Shown here in pieces: positions 13,966 through 23,148 of a stretch of DNA of 26,844 nucleotides. The stretch is taken from positions 1-26,844 of the forward strand of contig CAZQEN010000063.1 in the NCBI GenBank assembly GCA_964591605.1, read 5' to 3'. A program made the position numbers and the translations under genes. Source of the DNA: CAYLLT01 sp964591605 (lineage in GTDB: Bacteria > Planctomycetota > Phycisphaerae > UBA1845 > PWPN01). Numbering within the stretch: position 1 is the stretch's first letter; every line of letters begins with the position of its first letter. The notes beneath the pieces were generated by a model. That model was given only the letters and a program-made list of their open reading frames with translations, searched no databases and was not told the origin of the DNA.

Positions 13966-16900
13966 TCAGAACTCGATCCGCACCCGCGCGACCGGCGCCG
14001 AGTGTTCGATGTGAAACACGTTCTTGTCCTTCGCATCCGGCCCGCCCAGGCCCTTGCGATCCTCTCCCACCTGCACGGATGCGCTGCGGATCGGCCTGCC
14101 CTCCGGATGCCGGGCCCGAATGGCGATGCTCCGCGGGCGGGCCCGAGTCGGCCACGTCACCGTCCCCTCGATATACCGATCATTCATATGCGACGTGAAC
14201 TCGTAGCTCACCGGCCCGAACGTCGTCGGCGCATTCTTCACCGAAATGGTCGCACCGTCCTTCAGCCAGTCCACGGGAACAAACGGCATCAGCCACAACT
14301 CATCCCCGCGCTCCTGCACGAGCATCAGACGGCTGTACAGCAGGAAGTACCCCGTCTCGTGCGTCTTGTTCCACGCCGCCACGCCCGCGAAATGCTCCTG
14401 GAACGACAGCGTCTCCATCCCCAGCAGCGACGGAATCGTATTGAAATACGAACGGATGAACGGCTTGACCTCGTCGCGCAGCGCATAAATCTCGATGTTG
14501 CGGCAGTAATACGGCTGCACCTTCGCAAACCCACCCAGGTTGTACCAGTCCTTCTCGTTGCGCTCCGCCGGGTAGTCGAACCAGCCGTCGGCCAGGAACT
14601 GCACGTCCTCCATGTGGTCCATCATGTCGCCCACTTCGCGGCTTGCCGGATCAAGCACCCCCTGCGGCACGAGCTGATGCGCCCCGAGCTCCACGTCGTA
14701 GCACCAGCTCCGGTTGCCATCCTCGCCGGGGAAGAAGTTATTGGTGGGTCCAGGGGCGTCGAGCTGTGACGGATAACCCGGCACGCTCGTCCCGTCTTTG
14801 AGCGGGTAGACCGGCATGCGCGCCTGTGTCCAGTGATACGCCCGCAGGATGTCGTCGCGATAAGCCTTCGCTTGGGCCAGCAGCCCGTCGGCGCCTTCGT
14901 GCCCGACGCCCGCCAGCGCCTGCGCTGCCTCCAACAGCCCCTTGTAGTAATAGCCGTTCAGGCAGAAGAAGTAGTTGTACGAATACCAGTCGGCCATGAC
15001 GCCCGGCGGGGCGAGGCCGTACTGCGGCGGACGCCCCGTCGGCAGCTCCTTCTTCGTCTTCTCACGCTGCTCCACGATCCACTGGCATGCCTTCGCCACC
15101 TTCGGCGCGACGCCGCGGAGCCACGCCTGATCCTGCGTGAGCCGGTAGTGCTCGCCGAGCGACCACAGGTGCCAGCCCAGGCCCATCAGAGTGTAGCCCG
15201 TCGTCAGCATGCCCGACGGGGCGTACTTGTTGATGAAGAAATCGAGCCCGCGCTTCGAGAACTCGTGATGCCCCCAGTAATCCATCCCGCGCACGATCGA
15301 ATTCGACTCGCTCTCCAGCGGGCCGTACGTGAATGACGCGATCCACGGCGCGATCCGCCGGCCCTCGTCCTCGTTGCGCGCCGCCAGCAGGCAGTGCACC
15401 TGCGAGGCCCGGAGGACGTTCGTCAGCAGCGGATCCGGCAGTTCCGCCTGCATCACAGGCGCCATTACGCGCTGCCAGTAGGCCGTGAACCGCTCGAAAG
15501 GATTAAGACCCAGTTCTGGCGGGCTATTGTTCCGATCGATCGCATCGCCAAAAAGCAGCAACCGTACCGTTGGCCTTGTGAATCCCCATCTGACGCTCAG
15601 CGTGCCCTCCTCAACCTCGAAACCTAGTTGTGCATCCAAGCCTTCGATCTGTGCGATGCGTTTCCCTTTATAGGATGCGCCCAACAGATCCGCTTCTGCG
15701 GGTTGCTTCGCTTTCACGTCGCCTAAAAACGTCAACTCCACACGCGGGGGGCCCTGTCCCGCAGCCGCCTGACCCTCGACTGAAAACTCCACCACGCACA
15801 CCGGTCGCGGCTCAAGCCAAGGCGAAGGCTTACTGCCGTCTCCGAATGCGCCCCCGGAATCGGCAGGTGGGCGAGGTTGCAGGTTCGCTTCCGAGACCAC
15901 GTACGTCCGTTGACGGTACGTCCACCCGCCGTCTCGAACCTCGGTCACCGGCGCTGGCAGCCAGCCGCCTTCGAGTCGCCGCCCAATGATCTCGCCGTTG
16001 CCCGAGCCGAACCGCGGCCGCATCTCCCGCGGGTACTGCAACTGGTGGACGCGGAACAGGTCGGCCTGGTCCGGCCCATCCGAGAACAGGATCGTGCCGT
16101 CGCGATGCACCACGAACTTGTGATTGTCGCACGCGAGCGAAAGCAGCATGGGCTGGAGGTTCTGCTTGGGATTGTGCACGTGCTCGATGGCCTGCGCGAA
16201 CGTCTGGTCCGGCATCTCGCGCACCCGCTGCAAAACAGTTTTCTTCTCGCGCACCGACGCCAAGTAACCTGCCGCATCGCGGTTCATCTCGTCGAGCGAG
16301 ACAAACAGCCCCACATCCCGCACATAGACGCCGCCGTCCCTGATCACGTCATCCACCGCCACCCCGAACGCCGTATCGGGCAACCGGAAACGCAGCACCG
16401 TCCGGTCGGACTTCCACGGACGCGGTTTGGCGTATCGCACCGTCAGCGCCAGCGGCTTTCCCGGCGGCCACTCGCAGGAGGTCTCCGTGCGGCCCGCTTC
16501 AGAGACGATCTCGCCGCTGTAAACCTCGATCCGGCCGGTCGTCGCGTTCGTGCTCGGCTGTTTTTCCCGCGTGATCCGCAGTTTCACCTCGCCGAGGCGC
16601 GTCGGCGACATCGCCGAGAGCCGAATCACCGGGAAGCTGCGCTGCCCGTTGAAGATCCAGCGGATCTTGCGCGTCCCCCCCCGCGCTTCGGGCGTCTTCG
16701 ACCAGTCCACCTCCATTCGGAACCCATTCTCGGTATCCATCAGCGTGCCGCCCAGCGTCTGCCACTTGCCCTGCCGCAGACCCTCGCCCACCCAGCATTG
16801 CACCTGCACGCCGGCCTTCTCCGGCTTTTCGCCGTCAAATTCGATCCCCAGCCCGGTGATCATGCGCCGCTCGAGCCAGCGCAGGCCGATGCACTGGCCC

Positions 16901-17628
16901 GCCGGCGACGCGGGCACCGCGTACCGCCCCGCCCCGTCCGGCGGGATCGGCGTCTCGAGAAACACATCCTCCGCCCGGTACTCCTGAATGCGCGTCGATC
17001 GCGCGCCGTCCATCCGCGCCGGATCGCACGTGACCACCTCGCCGAACGGGGCAACATCCAGAATGGTGCCCGGCGCTGTGGGTTTCGGGGACTCCGAACG
17101 CACCAGCCGCGCCTCCGCCCAGTTGGCACAGTCACACGTGATCCCATCTCCCGCGTCACCCACCACCAGCCGCAGCTCGCTCGCCCCCTCGACCGGAATC
17201 GAAATCCGCCGCGCCGGCGTATCCCCCTTCATCACCCCGCTGTCGAACTTCTCCTGGTCATCAACGAACACCTTGAACACCACGCTCCCGGCCGATCCCT
17301 GCTGCGCCTGCACCCCGATCTCGCTCTCGAACCGGGCGAATTCACCCCCCAGCAGCACGATCATCTCCCCCGGCGCATGATGCCCCAGCCCCTTCTCGTA
17401 CGTGCGCTGCCCGATCTGCAGCGGCAGCGCCTTCTGTCCCCGCGCATGCGCGCACACGTTGAGGCCCAGATCCCCCCACGCCTGCTGGGCGTACAGAATG
17501 CGGTGCGGCTGATCGCTCAGATAAGCCGCCTGAATCTGCGCATCACCAGGAGAGGCGCCCTCAGGCTTCTGCGCCTCTGCCGCCAGACCCCAAATGCCCA
17601 GTACCACGCACCAGAGCAGTTCCATCAT
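13966..17628 (-). CDS. Large NPCBM-domain glycosidase-like protein
   Basis: This is a 1220-residue secreted protein. Two adjacent ATGs (17628 and 17625) begin a signal peptide (MMELLWCVVLGIWGLAAEA). Residues 60-165 form an NPCBM/NEW2 (CBM51) module: YEKGLGHHAPGEMIVLLGGEFARFESEIGV, VFKVFVDDQEKFDSGVM, and LRLVVGDAGDGITCDCANWAEARL. A long beta-rich middle follows. Residues of about 710-1110 form a six-hairpin (alpha/alpha)6 domain with PLLTNVLRASQVHCLLAARN, SIVRGMDYWGHHEFSKR and GYTLMGLGWHLWSLGEHY. A closing beta domain (YIEGTVTWPTRARPRSIAIRAR) ends the protein. It probably binds and cleaves a polysaccharide outside the cytoplasm; substrate is not predictable. Its start lies directly beside an 8-bp tandem repeat, and the second glycosidase gene follows after 192 bases. 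Confidence 0.85.
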   Translation of the reverse strand: MMELLWCVVLGIWGLAAEAQKPEGASPGDAQIQAAYLSDQPHRILYAQQAWGDLGLNVCAHARGQKALPLQIGQRTYEKGLGHHAPGEMIVLLGGEFARFESEIGVQAQQGSAGSVVFKVFVDDQEKFDSGVMKGDTPARRISIPVEGASELRLVVGDAGDGITCDCANWAEARLVRSESPKPTAPGTILDVAPFGEVVTCDPARMDGARSTRIQEYRAEDVFLETPIPPDGAGRYAVPASPAGQCIGLRWLERRMITGLGIEFDGEKPEKAGVQVQCWVGEGLRQGKWQTLGGTLMDTENGFRMEVDWSKTPEARGGTRKIRWIFNGQRSFPVIRLSAMSPTRLGEVKLRITREKQPSTNATTGRIEVYSGEIVSEAGRTETSCEWPPGKPLALTVRYAKPRPWKSDRTVLRFRLPDTAFGVAVDDVIRDGGVYVRDVGLFVSLDEMNRDAAGYLASVREKKTVLQRVREMPDQTFAQAIEHVHNPKQNLQPMLLSLACDNHKFVVHRDGTILFSDGPDQADLFRVHQLQYPREMRPRFGSGNGEIIGRRLEGGWLPAPVTEVRDGGWTYRQRTYVVSEANLQPRPPADSGGAFGDGSKPSPWLEPRPVCVVEFSVEGQAAAGQGPPRVELTFLGDVKAKQPAEADLLGASYKGKRIAQIEGLDAQLGFEVEEGTLSVRWGFTRPTVRLLLFGDAIDRNNSPPELGLNPFERFTAYWQRVMAPVMQAELPDPLLTNVLRASQVHCLLAARNEDEGRRIAPWIASFTYGPLESESNSIVRGMDYWGHHEFSKRGLDFFINKYAPSGMLTTGYTLMGLGWHLWSLGEHYRLTQDQAWLRGVAPKVAKACQWIVEQREKTKKELPTGRPPQYGLAPPGVMADWYSYNYFFCLNGYYYKGLLEAAQALAGVGHEGADGLLAQAKAYRDDILRAYHWTQARMPVYPLKDGTSVPGYPSQLDAPGPTNNFFPGEDGNRSWCYDVELGAHQLVPQGVLDPASREVGDMMDHMEDVQFLADGWFDYPAERNEKDWYNLGGFAKVQPYYCRNIEIYALRDEVKPFIRSYFNTIPSLLGMETLSFQEHFAGVAAWNKTHETGYFLLYSRLMLVQERGDELWLMPFVPVDWLKDGATISVKNAPTTFGPVSYEFTSHMNDRYIEGTVTWPTRARPRSIAIRARHPEGRPIRSASVQVGEDRKGLGGPDAKDKNVFHIEHSAPVARVRIEF

Positions 17629-17632
17629 GACG

Positions 17633-17728
17633 ATCTCGCTTTCTCACTTTCTCACCTTCTCACTTGCTCACCTTCTCACTTGCTCACTTTCTCACCTTCT
17701 CACCTTCTCACTTTCCCACTTTCCCAAC
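17633..17728. repeat. 8-bp tandem repeat (about 12 units, consensus TTCTCACY)
   Basis: Consecutive 8-base units run from 17633 to 17728. The first (ATCTCGCT) and the last two (TTCCCACT, TTCCCAAC) are degenerate, and two copies have TG for TT. On the minus strand the units read GGTGAGAA or AGTGAGAA, purine-rich and Shine-Dalgarno-like. The array covers the last codons of murD and ends five bases before the start codon of the NPCBM gene, so it occupies that gene's whole leader. Confidence 0.9.
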
Positions 17729-19075
17729 CCGCCCCATCTCCTGGACCAGCCGCCGGAACGTATCCCCCCGCTCCTCATAGTTGCTGAACAGGTCGTAACT
17801 CGTGCACGCCGGTGACAGAACGACCACATCGCCCGCTGTGGCCAGCTCGCGCCCGAGCTGCACCGCCTCCTCGAAGCTCTCCGCCGGCCGTACCGCCACC
17901 TCGCGGCCCATCTGACGCGCGAACCGCCGGACCTGCTCCTCGAAGATCGCCCGCGTCTCCCCGTAGGGCACCACCGCCTTGGCCCGCTCGGCCAGGTGCC
18001 GGCTCAGTTCGTCGAACGGCGCTCCCTTCCCCCGCCCGCCCACCAGCATCACCACCGGCTCTTCGAACGCATCGAGGGCGATCTGCGTCGACTCGGCCGT
18101 CGTCGACTTGCTGTCATTGAAATACCGCACCCCGTCAGCCTCCCCCACCAGCTCGAGCCGGTGAGGCAGACCTGCAAACTTTGCCAGCCCCCTGCGGATC
18201 TGGTCGTCCGGAATCCCCAGCCCCCGGGCCAGGGCCACCGCCCCCGCCGCGTTTGCCCGATTGTGCCGTCCGGGCAGCCGCAACACGTTCGTAAAGCCAG
18301 AGTCGAAATCATAACGCACCAATCGACCAGCCGCCCCCACCGCCCGGACCCGCTCGGCCAGCGCCTCATCGTCCTCGGAGATATACACGGCGTCATCCGC
18401 CGACTGATACCGCACGATGTTCATCTTGGCGTCGGCATACGCCTCCAGCGTGCCGTGCCGGTCGAGGTGGTTGGGCTGAATATTGGTGATCAGGGCGAGC
18501 TGCGGGCTCCAGCGCATCCGGCCCAGATCCTCCAGTTGGAAGCTCGACAGTTCCAGGGCGACCACGTCCTGCGACTGGATGACATCCAGTTCCAAGAGGA
18601 GGGAACGTCCGATGTTGCCGCCGACCCAGCCGCGGGGTCCCCCGCCCCCCGGCAGCGCGGCTTCGAGAATCGAGCCCAGCATGGCCGTCGTGGTCGATTT
18701 GCCCGCAGAACCCGTGATTCCCACGATCCGGCGGGCCCGGCAGCGCTCGATGAACAGGTTCATTTCGCTCGTCAGCGGGATGCCGCGCCGCACCGCCTCC
18801 GCCACGAACGGGCTCCGCTCCTTGGGCACGGCCGGGCTCACCACGAGCAGATCACACGCATCCAGATCACCCGGATCGTGGCCCCCCAGGTGGAAGGTGA
18901 TCGGCAGCCCCTCCAGTTCCCGGAGGCTCTCCGCAAGTTTCTCGGGCGGGGCCTCATCCGTCACCGTGACTTGCCCCCCCTGCTGGATCAGCCAACGGGA
19001 TACGGCGATGCCCCCCCCGAAATGGCCCAAGCCCATCACCACTGCACGCTTCCCTGCCAACGGATTGGATTCCAT
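17708..19075 (-). CDS. murD: UDP-N-acetylmuramoyl-L-alanine--D-glutamate ligase
   Basis: This 455-residue cytoplasmic ligase adds D-glutamate to UDP-MurNAc-L-Ala in peptidoglycan synthesis, using ATP. The N-terminal dinucleotide-like fold reads AVVMGLGHFGGGIAVSRWL. The ATP loop is GITGSAGKSTTTAM. Later come GGNIG, ELSSFQLE, NHLDRHGTLEAYADAK, LPGRHNRANAAGA, PHRLE, YFNDSKSTTAEST, GGRGKGAPF and the C-terminal LSPACTSYDLFSNYEERGDTF, all MurD signatures. The ATP loop has Ser-Ala where most MurD proteins have Thr-Asn. The last residues (VGKVGK and the stop) are encoded by the 8-bp tandem repeat. It stands alone rather than in a division/cell-wall cluster, flanked by glycosidase genes downstream and a divergent regulator upstream. 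Confidence 0.95.
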   Translation of the reverse strand: MESNPLAGKRAVVMGLGHFGGGIAVSRWLIQQGGQVTVTDEAPPEKLAESLRELEGLPITFHLGGHDPGDLDACDLLVVSPAVPKERSPFVAEAVRRGIPLTSEMNLFIERCRARRIVGITGSAGKSTTTAMLGSILEAALPGGGGPRGWVGGNIGRSLLLELDVIQSQDVVALELSSFQLEDLGRMRWSPQLALITNIQPNHLDRHGTLEAYADAKMNIVRYQSADDAVYISEDDEALAERVRAVGAAGRLVRYDFDSGFTNVLRLPGRHNRANAAGAVALARGLGIPDDQIRRGLAKFAGLPHRLELVGEADGVRYFNDSKSTTAESTQIALDAFEEPVVMLVGGRGKGAPFDELSRHLAERAKAVVPYGETRAIFEEQVRRFARQMGREVAVRPAESFEEAVQLGRELATAGDVVVLSPACTSYDLFSNYEERGDTFRRLVQEMGRVGKVGK

Positions 19076-19201
19076 AGGCGGGGCATTCTAACGCAGAATC
19101 TGCGCCAGGTTGAATCACTAAAGCTGAACTGCCTTATTGCAATCGTCGATGGACTTCGTTAAGACGCTCTTTCAATCGTGTCCGATATGCTGATTTTGCC
19201 C

Positions 19202-19228
19202 TTGCAATGAGGGGCCGCATTATATAAT
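19202..19228 (+). promoter_or_regulatory. Promoter of the GntR/LacI regulator gene
   Basis: TATAAT (19223-19228) is a perfect -10 box inside the palindrome ATTATATAAT. TTGCAA (19202-19207) lies 15 bases upstream, a short spacer. Transcription would start about 2-4 bases before the ATG at 19238, so the mRNA would be nearly leaderless. Confidence 0.6.
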
Positions 19229-19237
19229 CTGAAACGC

Positions 19238-20338
19238 ATGCGAACCGAGCATCTCCCCCAAGTCGATTCGAGTTCTTCCACGCTCCGGTATATCCAGGCC
19301 AAGAACATTCTGGCCGAGGCGATCCGGTCGGGTGCATTCCGGGCGGGCGTCAAGCTCCCCAGCACCAGCGAGATCGGCGCGCGGCTCAATGTCAGCCTGA
19401 TCACCGCCCACAAGGCGATCCAGTGCCTGGTGGAGGAGGGCTGGCTCCGCCGTGAGCGCGGCCGCGGCACCTTCGTGCGGGACGACTTCCAGGAGTCCGT
19501 CGCCGCCCGGCCCCGGTTCCGCGTGGGGATGGTGCTCCAGCCCGGCACGGTCATGCTCGACTTCTACCACGGCGCCCTGCTGGCCAGTCTCCGTCATGCC
19601 GCGGAGGCCTCCGAGACCGTTGGCGAGCTCGTCATCCAGCGGTGCAACTCACCCGAAGACCTCGAACGCGTCGATGCCGATGGTTTTGTCGTCTTCCACC
19701 CCCCCGCGGACACGTTCCCGCGGCTCGAGGAGGTCGCCCGCCGTCGCCGGCTGGTCGTGCTGGCGGGTTCCTGGCCCAACACGCAGCTCCACTGCGTCGA
19801 CTCCCAGAACGCCAACGCCGCACGACAGGCCGTCCATCACCTCGTGAGTCTCGGCCACGAGCGGATCGCCCTGATCAACGGGCCCATGAGCGCCACCAGC
19901 TCCGTCGACCGCTATAACGGCTACGTCGCTGAGCTGCAGGCCAGCCAGTTGCCCGTCCGACCGGAGTTCATTCTCGATTCCGACAGCTCGAAGTCCGGTG
20001 CACCCCTGATGGCCCAGTTGAACCGGATCCTGCGAGCACCCGACCGGCCGACCGCCATCATCGCCTGCGGCTACTACCTGGCCCTCGACGTCATGATCCT
20101 GCTGCGCCGCATGTCGCTGACCATCGGACGCGACGTGTCGCTCATCGGGTTCGACGATCCCAAGTCGGCCACGCTGCTCGATCCGCCGCTCACCGCCGTC
20201 CAGCAGCCCCTCGACGAGATGGGCGCCCGCGCGTACCGGCGAATCATGCAGATGATCAACGGTGAGAACCCCACGCCGCGCGTCGAGCTGCTGCCGACCT
20301 CGCTGATCGTTCGCGAGTCCACTGGCCCCGTCGCCTGA
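19238..20338 (+). CDS. GntR/LacI hybrid transcriptional regulator
   Basis: This is a 366-residue regulator. Residues 15-85 are a GntR-type winged helix: YIQAKNILAEAIRSGAFRAGVKLPS, TSEIGARLNVSLITAHKAIQCL, EEGWLRRERGRGTFV. Residues 95-355 form a LacI-like sugar-binding sensor: FRVGMVLQPG, DADGFVVFHPP, HCVDSQNANAARQAVHHLVSLGHERIALINGP, PTAIIACGYYLALDVM, VSLIGFDDPKSATLLDPPLTAVQQP and ARAYRRIMQMING. This hybrid layout (as in AraR) is used for control of carbohydrate-use genes, repressing until a sugar binds. Likely targets are the nearby glycosidase genes or the metallohydrolase gene, but no shared operator was identified. No ribosome site precedes the ATG, in keeping with a near-leaderless mRNA. 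Confidence 0.9.
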   Translation: MRTEHLPQVDSSSSTLRYIQAKNILAEAIRSGAFRAGVKLPSTSEIGARLNVSLITAHKAIQCLVEEGWLRRERGRGTFVRDDFQESVAARPRFRVGMVLQPGTVMLDFYHGALLASLRHAAEASETVGELVIQRCNSPEDLERVDADGFVVFHPPADTFPRLEEVARRRRLVVLAGSWPNTQLHCVDSQNANAARQAVHHLVSLGHERIALINGPMSATSSVDRYNGYVAELQASQLPVRPEFILDSDSSKSGAPLMAQLNRILRAPDRPTAIIACGYYLALDVMILLRRMSLTIGRDVSLIGFDDPKSATLLDPPLTAVQQPLDEMGARAYRRIMQMINGENPTPRVELLPTSLIVRESTGPVA

Positions 20339-20361
20339 CGAGGGCATCGCTCATTAACCTC

Positions 20362-20410
20362 GCACTGCCCGCCACATCTACCCGCTTCAACGGCGGGCAG
20401 TGCCGTTTTT
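20362..20410 (+). terminator. Intrinsic terminator after the regulator gene
   Basis: GCACTGCCCGCC (20362-20373) pairs perfectly with GGCGGGCAGTGC (20392-20403), and CGTTTTT follows. The 18-base loop is long but the 12-bp stem is strong. Confidence 0.85.
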
Positions 20411-20501
20411 CACCGGTTCAGCGGCCCCCTCTCTCCACGAACGGCGTTGGCCGCAGCGAGCGGCCACGCGTAGAAAGGGGCTACATCATGGGAGATAGTT
20501 C

Positions 20502-22937
20502 ATGCGGCTCCGCTCTGTCGTGCCATGTGCTTTTCTGCTCGCATCGCCGGTTCTGGCCGCCCCGCAGGCCCTGGAAATCAGCGACCAGACGGTCGACCAG
20601 CTCCCCGGCGGCCGCGAAGCCGACGGCATCATCGGCGACTTCGTCCTGCGCAACGATCGCATCGAGGCCGTCATCTCCGGCAACCTGCCCAACCGCAAGG
20701 CCAACATGGGTACCCTCTGGGAGGCGCCCACGCCGGGCTGCCTCTACGATCTGTGCCCCCGCGGCAGCCACAACGACCAGTTGACCTACTTCGGCCCCGG
20801 ACGTCAGGCAGGTGCCCTCTCCAGTGTGAGAATTCTCAAAGACGGGCGGGACGGCGAGGCCATCATCAGGGCCGAGCTCACGCCTGCCGCAGGCAACGGA
20901 CTGGGCAAGACCCACGACTACATCCTCCGCGAAGGCTGGGCCCACATCCTGATCGTCTCGACCTGTCAGAACACCACGAAGCAGCCTCGCAAGGTGCGGG
21001 TCGCCGGCGACCTGCGGGGGCTCGACAATGTCGCATCCGTCGATGGCATCGACATCGGTCAGTGCCAGGACCCGGCCGATCGTCTGGGCTACGCCGCCGG
21101 CCCCCTGCTTCAACCCGACGCCGAGCCGGCCGTCGGAGAGGCCCAGGTCCCCCCGGGCGAAACCCGCCGCTTCGCCGCCGCCATCGCCGTCGGGGCCGGA
21201 CCGGCCGAGGCTTACGGAACGCTGGTCAAGCTCAGCGGTCAGGCCGTCCGCCGCATCCACGGCCGGGTCGTCGACGAGGCAGGTCAGCCCGCTGCACAGG
21301 CTCGACTGATCCTCCCGTGGAAAGAGAAATCCCTCACCGCCTTCGTCGCACCCGACGGTGGATTTGATTTCCTCGCCCCCGGAGAGGCAGGCCATCTGAA
21401 GGTCGTCGATCTCGGGCGCCCGGAGAAGGCCATCGAGCTCCGCGCCGACGACCCGCTCGACATCCGGGTGGCAACCGCCTCCGGCGTCCGTGTCACCGTC
21501 ACCGACGAGCGGGCCGGCCCCCTCCCCTGCAAGGTGCAGTTCATCGGCATCGACGGCACCGCCATGCCGCACCTGGGCCCCAAGATTCGCGCCCGCGGCT
21601 CGCTCAACCAGTATCAGAGCGAAAACGGCCGCTTCACCCAGGCCCTCCCGCCCGGAAAGTACCGGGTCATCATCACCCGCGGCATCGAATATGATCACGT
21701 CGAGCAGACCATCGACGTCGCGCCGGGAAAAACCGTCGCCATCGAGGCGCAGCTCAAGCGCATCGTCGGCACCCCGGGCTGGGTCAGCACGGACTTCCAC
21801 AACCACTCGACGCCCAGCGGCGACAACTACTGCGGCACCGACGACCGCATCATCAACCTGGCCGCCGAGCACGTCGAATTCGCGCCCACCACCGAGCACA
21901 ATCGCATCTACGACTGGCAGCCGCACATCGACCGGCTCGGCCTGAAAGCCCACGTCGGCACCATCATCGGCATGGAACTGACGGGCGGCGGACCGCACCT
22001 CAACGCCTTCCCGCTCAAGCGCGTGGCGTTCACCCAGGACAACGGCGCGCCGCAGTGGGACCCCGACCCGCGCATCAGCGCCCTGCTGCTGCGGCGGCTC
22101 CCCGGCGATCTGGCCAACCGCTGGGTCCACCTCAATCACCCGAACATCTCGCGCTTTTTCAATGACGCCGACAACGACGAGAAGCCCGACGGCGGGTTCC
22201 AGCATCTCGAATCATTCATCGACGCCATGGAGATGTTCGGCGTCGGCATCCTCTCGAATCAGCCGATGATCGAGGTCACCACCAAGCGCGGCAAGGTCAA
22301 AATCGAGAACAAGGCCCTCGCCTGGCTGCAGATGCTCAACGCGGGCCGACGCGTGAACGCCATCGTCGTCAGCGACGCCCACGAGGTGGCCGACGGCGGC
22401 GTCGGCGGCTGGCGCACCTACGTGCGCAGCAGCCACGACGATCCCCCGGCCATCCAGTACCCCGAGATCATCGCCCACGCGAAGGCCGGCCGCATGTTCT
22501 GCACCACCGGCCCCTTCCTGGAGGTGCGGGCCAACGACGACAAGGGCCCCGGCGACACGATCGTCACCAGCCAGCCCGTCCGCCTCCACGTCCGCGTCCA
22601 GTGCAACACGTGGACCGACGTCAACCGCATCGCCGTCCTGGTCAACGGCCGCATCGGCCCCGCTCTCGATATCCGCCGCTCCACGCACCCCGACAAGTTC
22701 CATTCTCAGGTCGTCCGCTTCGAGGAGGACCTCGTGGTCACCCCCGGCCGTGACGCCCATCTCATCGTCGTGGCCATCGGCGAGGATCGGAACCTCAAAA
22801 CCTGCTACGGCGACGGCTGGCAGAGCTTCTTGCCTCCCATCGCCTTCCACAACCCCGTCTTCGTCGATGTGGATAACAACGGCTTCCAGCCCAACCACGA
22901 CACCCTCGACCACCCGTTCCTCCAGGCCAGAAACTGA
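20502..22937 (+). CDS. Secreted CehA/McbA-family metallohydrolase (PHP-type)
   Basis: This 811-residue protein starts at 20502, five bases after GGGAGAT. It has a signal peptide (MRLRSVVPCAFLLASPVLA). Residues 20-410 are beta-rich, including carboxypeptidase-regulatory-like strands (VRRIHGRVVDEAGQPAAQARLILP). Residues 425-690 form the PHP/CehA catalytic part with its metal ligands: TDFHNHSTPSGDN near 428, VEFAPTTEHNRIYDWQ near 463, WVHLNHPN near 543, and VVSDAHEV near 622. CehA/McbA enzymes hydrolyse phosphoester or carbamate bonds in a metal-dependent manner, but most planctomycete members are uncharacterised. The end (residues 690-811) is another beta domain. It is monocistronic by appearance, flanked upstream by a terminator and downstream by the leader of the tRNA array. 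Confidence 0.88.
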   Translation: MRLRSVVPCAFLLASPVLAAPQALEISDQTVDQLPGGREADGIIGDFVLRNDRIEAVISGNLPNRKANMGTLWEAPTPGCLYDLCPRGSHNDQLTYFGPGRQAGALSSVRILKDGRDGEAIIRAELTPAAGNGLGKTHDYILREGWAHILIVSTCQNTTKQPRKVRVAGDLRGLDNVASVDGIDIGQCQDPADRLGYAAGPLLQPDAEPAVGEAQVPPGETRRFAAAIAVGAGPAEAYGTLVKLSGQAVRRIHGRVVDEAGQPAAQARLILPWKEKSLTAFVAPDGGFDFLAPGEAGHLKVVDLGRPEKAIELRADDPLDIRVATASGVRVTVTDERAGPLPCKVQFIGIDGTAMPHLGPKIRARGSLNQYQSENGRFTQALPPGKYRVIITRGIEYDHVEQTIDVAPGKTVAIEAQLKRIVGTPGWVSTDFHNHSTPSGDNYCGTDDRIINLAAEHVEFAPTTEHNRIYDWQPHIDRLGLKAHVGTIIGMELTGGGPHLNAFPLKRVAFTQDNGAPQWDPDPRISALLLRRLPGDLANRWVHLNHPNISRFFNDADNDEKPDGGFQHLESFIDAMEMFGVGILSNQPMIEVTTKRGKVKIENKALAWLQMLNAGRRVNAIVVSDAHEVADGGVGGWRTYVRSSHDDPPAIQYPEIIAHAKAGRMFCTTGPFLEVRANDDKGPGDTIVTSQPVRLHVRVQCNTWTDVNRIAVLVNGRIGPALDIRRSTHPDKFHSQVVRFEEDLVVTPGRDAHLIVVAIGEDRNLKTCYGDGWQSFLPPIAFHNPVFVDVDNNGFQPNHDTLDHPFLQARN

Positions 22938-23111
22938 CCGCAGCGGGCATGCGTGATGGATTCTCGGGCGTCCACGAGCAGGTCCTGCCTGTCGGACGGG
23001 ACCACGGCCGGGGACAGAATCACCCGCTTCAAGTCCTGCCCCGCCGGCAGCATCTGTAGCCCAGCTTCTGCTCGAATGACCTGCCCATTCGTGAAAAACA
23101 CGCCCCGACAT

Positions 23112-23140
23112 TTGCCTGGGGGCATTTCCTGGCGTATAAA
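23112..23140 (+). promoter_or_regulatory. Sigma-70-like promoter upstream of the tRNA array
   Basis: TTGCCT (23112-23117) and TATAAA (23135-23140) have a 17-base spacer. An ATG begins nine bases after the last base of the -10 box. The first tRNA gene is 240 bases downstream with no terminator in between, so this is the best candidate promoter for the first tRNA block. Confidence 0.55.
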
Positions 23141-23148
23141 TATACATC

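Noticed and set aside
17633..17728. Possible CRISPR array or direct-repeat binding sites
   Set aside because: The units are contiguous 8-mers without spacers and lie partly in the murD coding sequence.
15877..17787. A 636-codon open frame on the plus strand
   Set aside because: It is antisense to the NPCBM gene and ends in the translated 8-bp repeat; composition is that of a shadow frame.
20481..22205. A 574-codon open frame on the minus strand
   Set aside because: It is antisense to the metallohydrolase gene, with no ribosome site, signal or domain.
22805..23125. A 106-codon minus-strand frame in the tRNA-array leader
   Set aside because: The first 60 residues look plausible, but there is no domain, the ribosome site is too close to the start, and the end overlaps the metallohydrolase gene.
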